From Seriola aureovittata (lineage: Eukaryota; Chordata; Actinopteri; Carangiformes; Carangidae), in the NCBI RefSeq assembly GCF_021018895.1, contig NC_079380.1:10854236-10918235 (forward strand): a stretch of DNA of 64,000 nucleotides, written 5' to 3'. The notes below the pieces were generated by a model that made no database searches, was not told the DNA's origin, and was given only the letters and a program-made list of their open reading frames with translations. This document shows positions 1 through 13,200 of this stretch, one piece after another (the stretch's first letter is position 1; every line of letters begins with the position of its first letter). The position numbers and the translations under genes were made by a program.

Positions 1-113
1 GAAGTGGCTGGGTTGTACTGTCCTGCTCAGCCTGCCTCCCTTGGGTATGTGATGACAGAGGTCACAAAGTCACAGCTTTAATTCTGAAATTAAGTGAGAG
101 ACATGTTACCTAC

Positions 114-158
114 CTTCTCCCCTGGCAGTCCAATGGGACCCTGAGGACCAAGCAAGCC
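114..158 (-). CDS. col5a3a: col5a3 exon 24: triple helix (last exon in window)
   Basis: 45 bp, residues 746-760, five triplets [15 protein letters not shown]. Acceptor TCTGGTCCAG, donor GTAGGT. No further Gly-X-Y exon is visible in bases 1-113, so the next exon lies outside the window. Confidence 0.94.
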
Positions 159-1097
159 CTGGACCAGAACAAAGCATCAATCAGGTTAAGTGTCACAAGA
201 CTAGGAGAAGGCTGGGCGTTGAGGTTTTGCTTGTGTGTGTATATGTGTGGATGTCCTTGTGTGAGCTGGCAGTTTGGATTAGATTGCTGACATGCTGGAA
301 AGCTGAAAATATGATTAACTCTTCTTTGCTTGACTGTACCTGTACTCCTGGATTTCCCTGTTGACCCGGCGGCCCTATCTCTCCAGCTGGACCCTGAGAA
401 CAAGAACAAGAAACACTGGTGGTCACACACTTCACATGACCTTTGTCGTAAGCTCATCGTCACATGGCTGGTGAACAGGTTCATTAGTAGGCCAGACTAA
501 TCCACTCCAGCTGATGTGTCGGTGAGATCACTTTCAAAGAAAAGTTACCCACATACTAATTTTCACTGAAAACTAGAACATACGTATATTACAGTCATCA
601 GTTGTACATAATGGCATTTATGGGGATGAGATCATTTGATGATGAAGGTACCAGGACTAACCAGATTGCCCTTTGACCCCTGCACGCCATCAGTTCCACT
701 AATACCCTGAAAAAAAGAAAAACGCACACAAACAAGATGTTAGAAAATCCTGGATGAAATGTCAAAGTTGGATCCAGACAGTTCAATGGCTTCCCGGTTT
801 ATCTTCAGTGGCATATTGATGATTCCGTGCACTAGGGGGCCTTTTATAGAGTTGAAGAGACTGAATAGTTCTGATCTTGTAATCAAGGAGATGTTGACTT
901 ACCGGTTGGCCAGGTGGGCCAGGTGGCCCCCTTGGCCCAACAAGACCCCGAGAACCCTGGAGACAAAACACAGCAAATAGTCAGCAGCTAACCTGCATAC
1001 ATGATGAGCTGGAGTGAGTCTGGAATACTAAATCATACATCAGAAGTAAAGAGACAGAGAGAGAATGAAACACAGAGAGGGACAGATAATATATTGT

Positions 1098-1184
<87 letters not shown>

Positions 1185-4100
1185 GTGTATACGCATCTGG
1201 TTTTGTATGTGTTAGCCACAGAGACTGTGCTAGTCTGTGCTTGCGCGAATGTGTTTGTGTGCTCTGTTTTTGTCAGCCTCCCTCTTTGTAGGCTGGCCAA
1301 GCCACCTGTTCCAAAGCCACATCTGTGATCTCCTGGGAAGTGATTGATATGGAAATATAATCATTCAGGCCAGGATTTTATCTCTTCCCTCTCCGAATCT
1401 CCCTCTTTCCTCTTTCCTGTCTCCATCTCTCTTATCTCATCCACCACCAACCAAATTTCTGTCTTGAGTTTGTCTCTCGCTGTCTCACTTTTCCCATCGC
1501 TGCCTCTCTCTCATCAAAACAACCAACTCGCCTCCTTTCCTGTGTCTTTGTAGTTTAACACAGCTTGCCTAACATGTCTTATGGCGCTCTGTTTCTTCCT
1601 GCACTGAGTGATCCATTTGGTGGGACAGAGCCCTGCTGAGCCCCAGCCTCACCGACTGGGAGAAAGATACAGTGTGAGTCATAACCAATCAACCGGTGTG
1701 CGCCGCAAAGATACACAGAAAGAAAATGACAGGTTCTTCAGCGGTGCTCTTAAAATCTTTGTGGTCTCTCAATGATCCAAAGTTACTGTGCAGGTAAAAT
1801 CTCTGTGACAGAATGTGAATATACTAGCATGCTCTGCCAGTGTATATTTTTGTTTTCAAGCTGTATGCCTGTTTCCGGTGGCCTTTTCTCTCCTAATGCT
1901 TGGCTGAACACCCTGGCGGTATTGCATTAATAAGGTTTGACTGCCCAACTTTTTCATTGTTGTTCTATTGTACACAATTTCTATAAGTTCTTCTGTAAGA
2001 TTTTGACTAAAAGTTCTGCTGAAGCTTAACCCTGCTTAATCTTTGCTGTGGAAATCACTTCCTGTTCCTGTGATTCTGCACTACTGAAAATGTGTATTTC
2101 TGAGAACTCAATAAATGCATCTTCTCCTTTAAGTATTTTTAGTGTAGAGAAACAATACCCATGACATATCTTAATGTAGAGGTGTGCTGTGACGTTGGTA
2201 TCTATGAGGGAACATTATATTCTTCCAGATGTGGTTACTCACAGGTTCACCTGGCTGCCCTCTTGGCCCCACAGGTCCATCAGATCCCTAGAGTAACAAA
2301 GAAGGAAACAAATTCAATACATAAATCTCATACACCTCTCCGAGTCAACCCCAGGCGTGGATAAATTTATATCCCACAGACATAATCTGTGAAAATAGCT
2401 CATTAAAGAAATTCACTGCCTGACAGATAAGGCTCAACTATCTTCCAGCAAAGACTAATAGATCGCTCGCTCAAACTTCACTCCACCCTCCTGTGTGGCT
2501 AGATACCATCTTGACTGAGCTTCTATCTTTCATATTTTCAATTCAATGTCAGGGATGCACTGCCTAGCTTTCATTTCTTTTGCAAGCCCTGATACTGAAT
2601 TAACTCAGGCCAGCATAGCCAAATTAAAAATTCAGAAGTTTATGACTTTATTTGAGCGAAGCCTGCTTTGATCTGTGGTGCTTTACCATCTAAATGGTTT
2701 GTAGAATTGATTCGTTGATCTGGAAAGGATTCCCCTTTTAACCTTGCGTGATGGAAAAATGAGGCAAAACAAAGCACTGCTGCAGGGTGTGTTTTCTAGG
2801 CTTTCTTTGTTACAAGTAAATTTTATAAGGTACTGTGCACTCACCTTTTCTCCTGGCTCTCCAACAGGCCCATGAGGACCAGGCTTTCCTCTGTCCCCCT
2901 ACAAGATAAAAGCATTAGCTGCAAGCCTCAAGATATTTAGGACTGTTCTGTTTATAGCAGAGCAACATCAAGCAGATGATTTTTAGTGTACACTGTCATC
3001 ACAGAAATCACAACGATCATCGTGATCATAATATGCAAATAAACATCTGCTATATGGTGTGTGAGGTATTCATGCGTGCCGCAATAGCGCGCTGGTATCT
3101 GAAGGACTAAATAAATACAGTGACAATGTCAAGTTACCAAATCGAACTTACTCTGTGTCCCTTGTTTCCTGGGAGACCTGGCAGGCCGTCAAAGCCCCTG
3201 TCACCCTGAGAAGTAATAGAGGCATTAAACCCTGAAACACGCACACATACGATAATGTGTAAACATTAGCAGAATTGTACTGAAAGTCTCCCCTGGCAGA
3301 GCCTCCCATCTGCTCTGAGTGTGTGTCGGCGAGAGGAAGCTTTCAGATTAGCTGTAGGTCTGCTAAAATGCTGCTTTGACTGATAAAGACTCTGCTGTTC
3401 TGTCAGACCGGCATCAGGGGAGCCTGATTTATTTACTAAGCTCTTCCTGCAGCTGTTAGGTATTGAGTTGCCTCATTGTCAATACATATAATAAGCTGTG
3501 GGCTGCTTGATACCTAAAGGCTTACACTTGCAAGTGGAGATAGTTTGTTATCATGCAAGACCTTGCTGCCTAAACATGTGTGATATTGCTGAGTTCATGG
3601 AAATGAGAAAATGGATTAATGGAAACTCAACACCAACATCAGTTATATATATAGTTATAGTTATATATAGAGTTATATGGTCTGACAGCTGGCAATGTAG
3701 CTTTCACACAAATATCAAAACAAACTAGTATCCAAAAATATGCAGTAAGGATGTAAACATAAAATCGGTGGGTTCTTGGTCTAGCTCATTTAGATGAGAT
3801 TATCACTACTGCAATGCAGTGCAGTGAGATCTCAAAAGGCTTACCTTAGAGCCTGTTTCACCTGGAGCTCCACGACCTCCGTCCACTCCCGCACGCCCCT
3901 ACGAGATGCACAGTCCCGTTAAAACAGGATGTTGTTTTACAGTACATCAGGCGCAGTATGCTTTTAACGTGACACGTGCAGAGGTTTTCAGCGTGGACCA
4001 CTGCAATACTCAAGCTATCTCACCCTTTTTCCTATCTTTCCATTAATTCCGGGAGGGCCCGGCAAACCACGTGGTCCCTGTGTGAGAGAGGAAGAGAGCA

Positions 4101-5233
4101 AAACAAATGGGAAAAGGTGTAATAGGGAAAGCACAAGGACAAAAGGAAATCAATAGTGCAACAAAGAAAAAGAGTGGTATGAAGGAAGTTAGCAGTGAGG
4201 TGGAAATAATGCCCTGACTTACAGGATGGCCACTGTCTCCGCTGTCTCCTTTGAGCCCAGTGGGACCTGGAAAACCCTGCAAAAATAAAAACAAAAGGTC
4301 ATTAAAGCAAACATGATGTACAGGGGCGGGGAAATTCCACTCCACTCAAATTAAGCGCCAAAAAAAGAAAAAATGCAGACGAGCTAAGAACAAATCATCT
4401 TAAAAATCTGTTCATTTTTTGCAACCGTACAGTGATTTTTTTTTTTTATATATATATATAAAAATGAGGGTAGATTCCACAAGAGAGTGGAACATACTGA
4501 GCATGCATAATGATGAGGTTAGAGTGGGGAGAGAGTAGAGCTTGTGCCTGGTCAGCCAGAATGTGAAGCTGAGGTTAAAGGTTGCAGGAGCCCTTGAGGT
4601 ATGATGCAAATTTGGTCAAGGACAGAGGAGTGCCTTACCAGTGGGCCTGGTCGCCCTGTGAGACCCATTGGACCTGGAGGTCCCTTCAGTGACAGCTGGA
4701 AGAAAAGCACAACCGGGTGGTTTATTTATGCTGCACATGGTTTGTTTTGGTCTTTAATATGCAATGAAATGGCCTTCGGAGAGCGTGTAATGCAATTGTC
4801 AACAGTCACTATGTTATAATATTGCAACAAAGTGCAGGTTTCTGTGACGTGTACCTTGGTCTGTTGCAGGATAGCTTGTGCCTGTGCCTCCTGGGGAGAC
4901 ACCACTGGTCCCTTCTGGGAATCACCTCCATACTGGAACTGGGGGCAATGACAGGGAGGAGTCGGTCCCCATTGCAGGATTTCCCAAATGTAATGAAGTT
5001 CAATCACACAGCCCCCCCTTGTGGTCATGCCACTACACCGCACTGGGAAAAAGGTGAGCTATCTGAGTGTTTGTGTGTGCATGAGCATGCATGAGTGTGC
5101 TTTAAGGTCTTACTGGTAGCATCAACAGGGTTCCTGGAGGACCTGGAATTCCATCAGCCCCAGCAAGACCGGGACGTCCTGGGGGACCCTGAAAAGAGAG
5201 GACAAGTAAAGGAATAAGCATTGACTAATGTGG

Positions 5234-5316
<83 letters not shown>

Positions 5317-5428
5317 TGAGAGAGAGAGAGAGAGAGATAGGGAGAGAGAGTGTCTAAACGGAGAGAAAAACATCCCTGCAATCTAATCACTGTAAAAACA
5401 ACCTTTACTCTATTTCCACAGGGTGTGT

Positions 5429-5469
<41 letters not shown>

Positions 5470-6413
5470 TACCTTATCTTGTTTTTACATATTGTAAATG
5501 ACCATTTTGACATTCCATTTAATGTAGCACTGAGTCATAAAGATTGTGTGAATCAGATTAGTGTCTAACAGGTATTCAAATTGGTCCTTTTGTGCAACAG
5601 CTGACCACTCTCTCATTCACTACCCCCTCTGAAGCGTTTGGACAATACGTTACTGCAGGAAGTAGTAATGTATATTGCTGTCACAGTGGCGAGAAAAATG
5701 TAATTAACAAAGGAAGACAGACTGGTCGGTCAGGGGTTCATCCTACAATGAAACAATAGCTTGAAATTTTTAGAGGAAAAGAACATGACAGAGGCTCCAG
5801 ATGATGGGATCGCCAGCACAGTCTCCAGACTCTCTAGATGATGAACTGGACAGATGGTGAAAGCAAAGCAACACACATTTGTGTGAACTTCTGCAACAGA
5901 GCAGAGACAAAGTTTCTGAGCAATATTTATTTTCCATTGTAGAATGTACAAGTGTTTTTGGTTGTAGAATGAGTCAAATAAAAAGATTCTATGCTTCCTT
6001 AAAAACCAGTAGTCTCAAAGGTTTATACACAGTATAGACCTTAATTTCAGCCCTGTACTTCAGGATAAAATTTGATAATTATTTGTGGTTACTCTTTTTC
6101 TCTTTTTAATGCAATGGCTAATTATTTGTAAATATATCCAATTTGTTCATCCGGTACTCGCTCATTGATTTCAGCTATATTCACCACTGTTGCATCTCTT
6201 TTGATTTCATCTTCAATAAAATAAAATATAAATAAAATAAGATGAAATAGGTTTGTTGATTTGTTATGTAGGCTGAACATGAACTCTAAATAGCTCCTGA
6301 ACACATGTAAAGCTTGCAAGCCATGGGGATCTGCATGGTAATAAACTGCCATCATCAGCTTTGCAAAGCAAAATGATAAAGACCATCAAACTAGTGGGAA
6401 ATGACAGATCATC

Positions 6414-6493
<80 letters not shown>

Positions 6494-9400
6494 TGTTTGT
6501 GTTTGTGTGAGAGAGTGTGTGTGTGACAGTGTGTGTTGGAGTGTGTTCCATTGTGATGAATCACTTATCCAAGCAATCAGACACACAAAATAAGAAAATC
6601 AGGTCAAACATGTGTGAGTCAACATCCGTCCCCAAAGTCCAGCAGGTTCGGTTCAGTGAACGAGGACATCGTGATCCCATGGACATGTTTCAGACTGACC
6701 CAAATCTCTGTCCCTCAAGTGAAAGGGTCAAACTGAGGTCAACTGGACGTTAAGCCATTCAGTCCACACCCTAAGCCACACTCACCAATTCACCAGGATC
6801 TCCCCTGGGTCCTGGAGGGCCTGTTGGTCCAGCTGGGCCAGCGAGCCCCTGTGAAGGACACATTTACAGCACTCAAACGAACATTGAAGAGCTTCACCAT
6901 ACTGTAGGTTAGCTTATAATTAAATGAGTATCTTCCTCTATGTCAAACTCCGACCCTGCAAATGCTAGACAAGATTTGTTTATGTAGTTTTGAGTGAAAA
7001 TCTTTTTTTTACTTCTTTGTGAGGGTCTACTTTTAGTTGTTGTATGGAAATATATAAAACCACAAACAAGCAATATCTCAAAAAGCAGTCTTTCACTAAG
7101 TGTCATTTGGCATGGCAACATTTTGTAGCGCATGTGTCTCTCTTTTGGGTGTGAAACCCTGTTTCCTTATGAAAACACCACAGTTGCGTTCCTGATGGCT
7201 ACAATCCAAAATTCTTAACATTTCGCACCACTTCTGGACGGTCACATTATGGCACATCCTGTATAATTACGGTGACGGCAGTCATCATTTCCATTTACTC
7301 CTGTTTTCAGGCAGAAAATAGGCTTACCTCTGGCCCTGGTAGACCTGGGGGTCCCACCGCCAATGAACCCTAGAAACAAGCACAGATAGAATGCAATGTA
7401 CATTAGGAGAGTGTGAACCGATTCTCATGCTCATAACTAAAGCTACTTGACTATTCATGAAATGCCTCTAGGAGCTCACCGGCTCAATAATAGCTGGCTC
7501 TCCCTTCTGGCCTTTCTCTGCTCTGAGGCTACCCTGAGGTGGGGAAACAGATGAATAGATGTGGATTGTTAGAAATCAGTCGACAAAGGCAATTGAAGAC
7601 ATGACCACTCACTTGATGAGTTCACTATGAGAATTTACCTGTCCGTCCCACGTCTGTGCTCTCTCCCGCTCCGCAAATTCAAAGCCGTCCTCGTATGCTT
7701 CATACTCCTCGTACTCTGTGTCATTCTTGAAATCTTCGTATTCAAGAAGCTGTTAAAGGATGAAGAACTCCATTAGCGACGGGTACTATAAATGCCTCGG
7801 TGAGGACACTTACTGTATTTGTATTTAACTTACCTCATATTCAGTAACATTTGGGCCCGCTGTTACCGTGGAAACTGAGAGATCATCATAGAGGTCTCTG
7901 TAAAGGTCATCTCCATACTCTTCCACCAATGGCTTCTTTACAGGCTTATCCTCCTGGAAGCCAACACACACACACACACACATGCACACACACGCACACG
8001 CGCACACACACACACACGGGTTTGAATGAGTCATAGAAAAGATGGACCAGGGCAGACCAAGCAGTTCTCATTAGCGCACAGTGCCTCCGAGTGAAGGCGT
8101 ATTTTGCGTGTTATGAATGTTAGCAAAACAGGTGGATTTCATAGCAGTGTGTTGGTTATCCAGAATACGGGTCGACAGGTGTGCAGTTAATTACAGTGCT
8201 GGAGTGTAATTAGCTGATGGACGACATCAGATTCATGTCGCAGCATGGCAGAGACTGCAACAGCTACAGAAACAGCATGAGCATGAAAAATGAGTTTACT
8301 TGGCAAATTAGCAAAAGTAAACATGAAGGAGACATTACAGAAGCATCTCTTGTTTGTTGCTGTGTCAAGTTAAAAATTGATTGAAATTTAAAAAAACAAA
8401 AAGAAGGCTGCACAGTTGTGGTGGCATATTCAAAATAATGTGCAGTTTGATTTAAACAGTTTATATGGTATCTGAGAACAATGTTCACCTTGAACCAAAT
8501 ATTCATTCTGTAAGTCCACATACTGTACATGAAAACATATACTGTATAAAACACTACTTTTTTTGAAAAGTAGTATGCATGTAGTAGTGCATGTTCTGCA
8601 AAAAAATAAAAAATAAATACACACACACAGCCAGAAGGCTGAGTGAGATAAACAATTTCTCATTCAAGATGCATTCACCACTTTTTCTGCTAGGGATGTA
8701 GAGGATGTGATGATTAGGATGGTGCTGGTTAGTGGTGGTGGTGGTGGTGGAAAGCAACTGTAGAAGGAAGAGGTGCTCACTATTGTTAGGAGGTATTAGG
8801 GGAGTGATCGGTTAGAACTGCAAATGGCAGGAGGGGTGAGGTTGGAGGGCATCTACAGGCAAACTTGTCTACCTCCTCAGTTACCACTGATTCAGGCACT
8901 GTAGTGGGCACCGCGGCGGGTGCCTCGGTTGTGGAGTCAGGTTCGTGTGTGGGCATCTCCACGAGGGTCTTGTCGAAGACTTCAGTGGGAATGACAGTTT
9001 CTCGGGTGTTCTTAATTTCTGGCAGCACTGTGGTCACAAAAGGGTCTTGGGATAGATACTCAGGCAGTGTTGTGGACACTGTGAGGAAGCCGTCCTCAAG
9101 ACCCTCCTCCTCATGCTTTTTCTTTCTGGATCCCTTCTTGCCCTTGCCTCTGCGCTTGCCTTTCGAGCCCTTGTCTCTCTTCTTTTTGTTCTTTTTGCCC
9201 TTCCTGTCCTTTTTGGAGACCTCCTTTGGTTCTTCTGGCTGGTCACTTTGCATCAAGGCATCAGACCCAAGTTGGGAGTTCTTTTATGAAAAAGGGGAAC
9301 GCAAGATGAGACAAACACTGCTGTGAATGAAAAAACAATGGCAGAAATAGCCTGCAACAGGAAAGTAAAGCAATTCATATATGACCTGTGACACCTTTAC

Positions 9401-10229
9401 AAAGTCAGACACCTACTGTGATTTCCACTGGTAAAAACCTAAAAGCAAACATGAAATGAGAAGGAACAAACACATGTAAAGTTGTTTCCTCTTAGTCAAA
9501 GCAGAAGACGTATTTGTTTGGGAGGTCAGAGGTCGCCCTGTCAATGATCCTATAGAGGTGCTAAGTGTTGCAAATTCTTGCTCTGGCAAATGAGTAAATA
9601 TGGCTTGTGTCGTCCTCCAGAGTGATGTCCATTACATGTCACTAATATGAATGGCCTCTGCCTGAAAACGCCGCTGAAGGCCAAGTCTGTGAAAAACACC
9701 ACTGACGTGATTTAGATCCACTTGTAAACAAGGTCTTTGACTAAGGGAGGATGATGGGAAGTAGGTCAGTGGGGTGACAGATGTTGACATGTTCTGGATA
9801 CAGAGCGCGTTGCTCAGCTGTAGTTCTACAAAAGCCAGCTGGATGACTATCGGAATGGCCTCACACTACAATTAATGGACTGCGCCTGGAGCCTTATCAA
9901 TGTCTGCGCACAAAAGTTGACAGACACACGTTCACTCACATAAGTGTGCACACATGCGAGCGTATGCATGTGGCATACGCTTAAAAAAAATAGCCGCATA
10001 GATTAGGCAATTCATGGGTTAAAACTGTGTATTCCTCGAAGCCCAGCCACACACACACACACACACAAACCTACACCTCCACTGACTGCTTCCTTCCTCC
10101 TTATCTTTATCTTTCACACACCACCAAAGAAATATACAGTAATTCATATCCATGATTGATTCTATTTTTTATACACGCCTTGAGAAGGGGAAGAGCTATT
10201 ATATCGTGTTTGAGTTATGGGCTCTTGGC

Positions 10230-10265
<36 letters not shown>

Positions 10266-13200
10266 GATGTGTGTATGCTCCTTGCCAAAGGAACACCTGA
10301 GCTTAAAATGCTCCACTGCTGGCTGCGTTTGAAGGAAGACGCTCGTACTTTGACTGATCTTTTTGCAAAACACTTGGTACATTTGCACTGTGCTCAGACC
10401 TCTTCTTGGCTGGGGCCGACGTCTGCTTGTAAATTATATGATCAAGAGTCTCTGGGACAAATAGCTCTATTGATAGGCGTGCTTGTGCGCCTTTTACTGG
10501 TTGGCTGTGATGCAAGCACCTCTTCAAGCCCACTTTAGCAGCCAAAAGGACCTGACATGAGTGTCAGAAGTAGAAATACATCTTATTGCTTAAACTTATT
10601 ATAAAAAAAGAGTCTCTTCTACAAGAATATGCAAAACACAATAAAACAGTAAATAAAATGAATTAAGATTTCCAGGACTTTGTGTTCAAATAGCAATACA
10701 TGTGATGTCTCTGCAGTAAACTGAGGTGAAACTAAACCTGTGATTTTTTGGGGGGTTTTTCCAGTCGGCATTATCTCCTGTTGGTGGCACTATACTAACC
10801 TCCTGCAGGTCCAGGGTTTGGCTGTTGTATGGCAAAGCAGATTCACAGTCTGGTATGTAGTTATCACAGTAGTTGGCAGCAGCCTGGGCATCCTCCAGAA
10901 TCAGTAGTTGCTGAATATCTCCCTGAAATAAACCAGGGAACAGACAGAGAGGCAAACAAGTGTCATGTTATGAAGTCAAATGTACAGGAGAAGAAGAATA
11001 ACCCCATTGGAGCACTGACAGAAACATTCAGTAGCTGCTGCCGCACTGTGAAGAGACATTTTGCGAGGACAAGACGACTGAACAATACCTTGTACGCCGA
11101 AGACGCTGTGAGAACGACAAAACTGGCTGCATACCTAGATGTAAGGCAAAGTGTAACACAGCGGCATCAAAAAAAGGAAAACTGCTACTGCTGCTACAAT
11201 TGCTACTGACTACTGCTTCCCTGTGTTCCATAACTCCACGAGGGGCCTGACTGCGTACACAAAACAGTCAAATAGCTCTCTCTCACCCCCCTGTCAGGAC
11301 CTTTCACTTCCCATCCTGCCCTGGAGGCGTAGCCAGTGTGTATATACAAACACACACAGAGACAGCACTGCTGGAACCTGCAGTGCTGAGCCCAGAGCCT
11401 CTGTTGGCTTTGTGGCCTCAACATCACTCTTCTGCCCACGTTGCTTTAGAACATAATGCTTTGTAGTGCTGAAATAACTAGTCGATGAACTGTCAAATAC
11501 GATACCAAACACAGAGCTTTACGGATGTTTTTCTGTTACATGTCACCAATAAATAAAAATTCTTATTACAACAAGATTAACACAACAATTGTGGCCCAAT
11601 TAACTTTAGCCACTTGTCATTATTTTTGGGCATCATCATGTGTTGAATGATGAGAAAAAAAAAATAGATCGAAAAGATGAACTGAAATAACTGTAAGATG
11701 ATTCTCTGTGAGACGCAAGTTGGAAAATAATTCAATATAAATGCAGGCAGCCCCATGGCACTGTGTTTGACAGGGTTTAGATTACATTAGCGATACGAAT
11801 CTATGTAACTGACAGGCCACTGCAAACATATTACCGGGTGAAATGTTATCCAGGGACAGCTGGGCAGCCATTTGTGATGAATTAAGTCAGATTAACTGCT
11901 CGATGTTGTGGTAATTACAGTCCCATTGTAATCTCTTTAATTAGGCTTTAGCGGCCAGAGGTGAAATAAATCAAAACATATCGCTTCTCCGTTTCCTGCC
12001 ACCAGATATATATCTTCTAACGCAGCTGAAATCAGGCCTTATCAGCACTGCATGTCTACGCAAAGCCTGGATCACCATACGCAAAACTGTAAACCTTGGA
12101 ATGACTGCTGAAACACTAATTTATGCTTTAATACATCAAACATGAAAGGAGTTGTTATCCACTTATCCTTTTTTTTTTTTCTTCCTGCTCTGGCAAAAAG
12201 CCAGTGTCAAGCAAAGGAAATTATTGCACTCTAAGGTGAGAGTGAGAGAGAAAGGCAACAGGGAGTTAATCCAATCTAATCCAATCTCAATTTGAGATCA
12301 AAGGCAACACTTCTACAGAGAAGTTTTCCTGTTTTTCTTGCCTGGCAGGGGCTCTCTGCTGAGTAAAGTGTTGCCCAAAATCATGTGTGCTCTGCCATTC
12401 CCCATTTAGGATGGGGGCAAGGACATCTGACGAGGACGTGAGGATGTGCTGAAAAGGAAAACACCTCAGCTGAATCCACAAGTTTCTGATGGCTAACAAA
12501 CATACTGCATGAGTTCACGCATGGCTCCACTGGCAAAAGTTCACTGGTGTTTCAGGGAGTGACCTCTTTGCTTTCCCCCTGCTGTCTGCAATAACTTGTT
12601 TTGTGCCCGCTAGCCAGCACCTCATACTGCTTTACCAAACGACAGACCTAATATGAGGCACTGGCCGCGCATTTGCAGCCTTAATCAGATCTCAACCCTT
12701 AACAAATATCTTGTGTGAGTCACAAACTCGTGTTGGTTAAGGAGCAACCGGAAGTTTACCACAAACATGCTCACTGTAATGGAAAAGCCTGTTGATGCTT
12801 CTCATTCGTTTAAAGTGCAACAGATGCTCACATCTAACCAAAAACATATGACCACCATCACACATAAGTCATTACCAGCCCAAAATATGACTTAAACGGA
12901 CCCTGACAGATTCGATGTGCGTCTCTGATTTGGGTGATAAGTCGGCGTGGTTGCTGAACATTAAAAATAAAGCTGCTCTTTAATGATATGCTTGACAAGT
13001 CATGGTTTCAACACGCCTGTAACAGTGAGCCAAAAAACATTTATAATTTCCAGTACTAATCGAGGCAGAGGGGATCTGAATTTCCTAACAAATAAACGCT
13101 GGGCTGGATCTTATCTAAGCAGTCAGCGTGTTTGAGGCACAGACACAGGGCACACAGCAGCCAAGTAGGAGCTCAAGCAGACTTGTGGACAGTTTGATGT

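Larger units (their letters stand above)
5189..6785 (-). other. col5a3 intron 11
   Basis: 1.6 kb, rich in microsatellites (5235-5350, 5432-5467, 6418-6536) with AT-rich sequence between. No exon seen. Confidence 0.7.

Noticed and set aside
1040..1328. Cys-Val and Thr-His repeat proteins
   Set aside because: Translations of a GT/CA microsatellite. The same applies to frames at 5154-5465, 6264-6586, 22715-23194 and 45840-46107.
5010..5031. CTCF-like word around CCCCCCTTGTGGTC in collagen intron 12
   Set aside because: Partial consensus only; cannot be judged without a matrix score or occupancy data.
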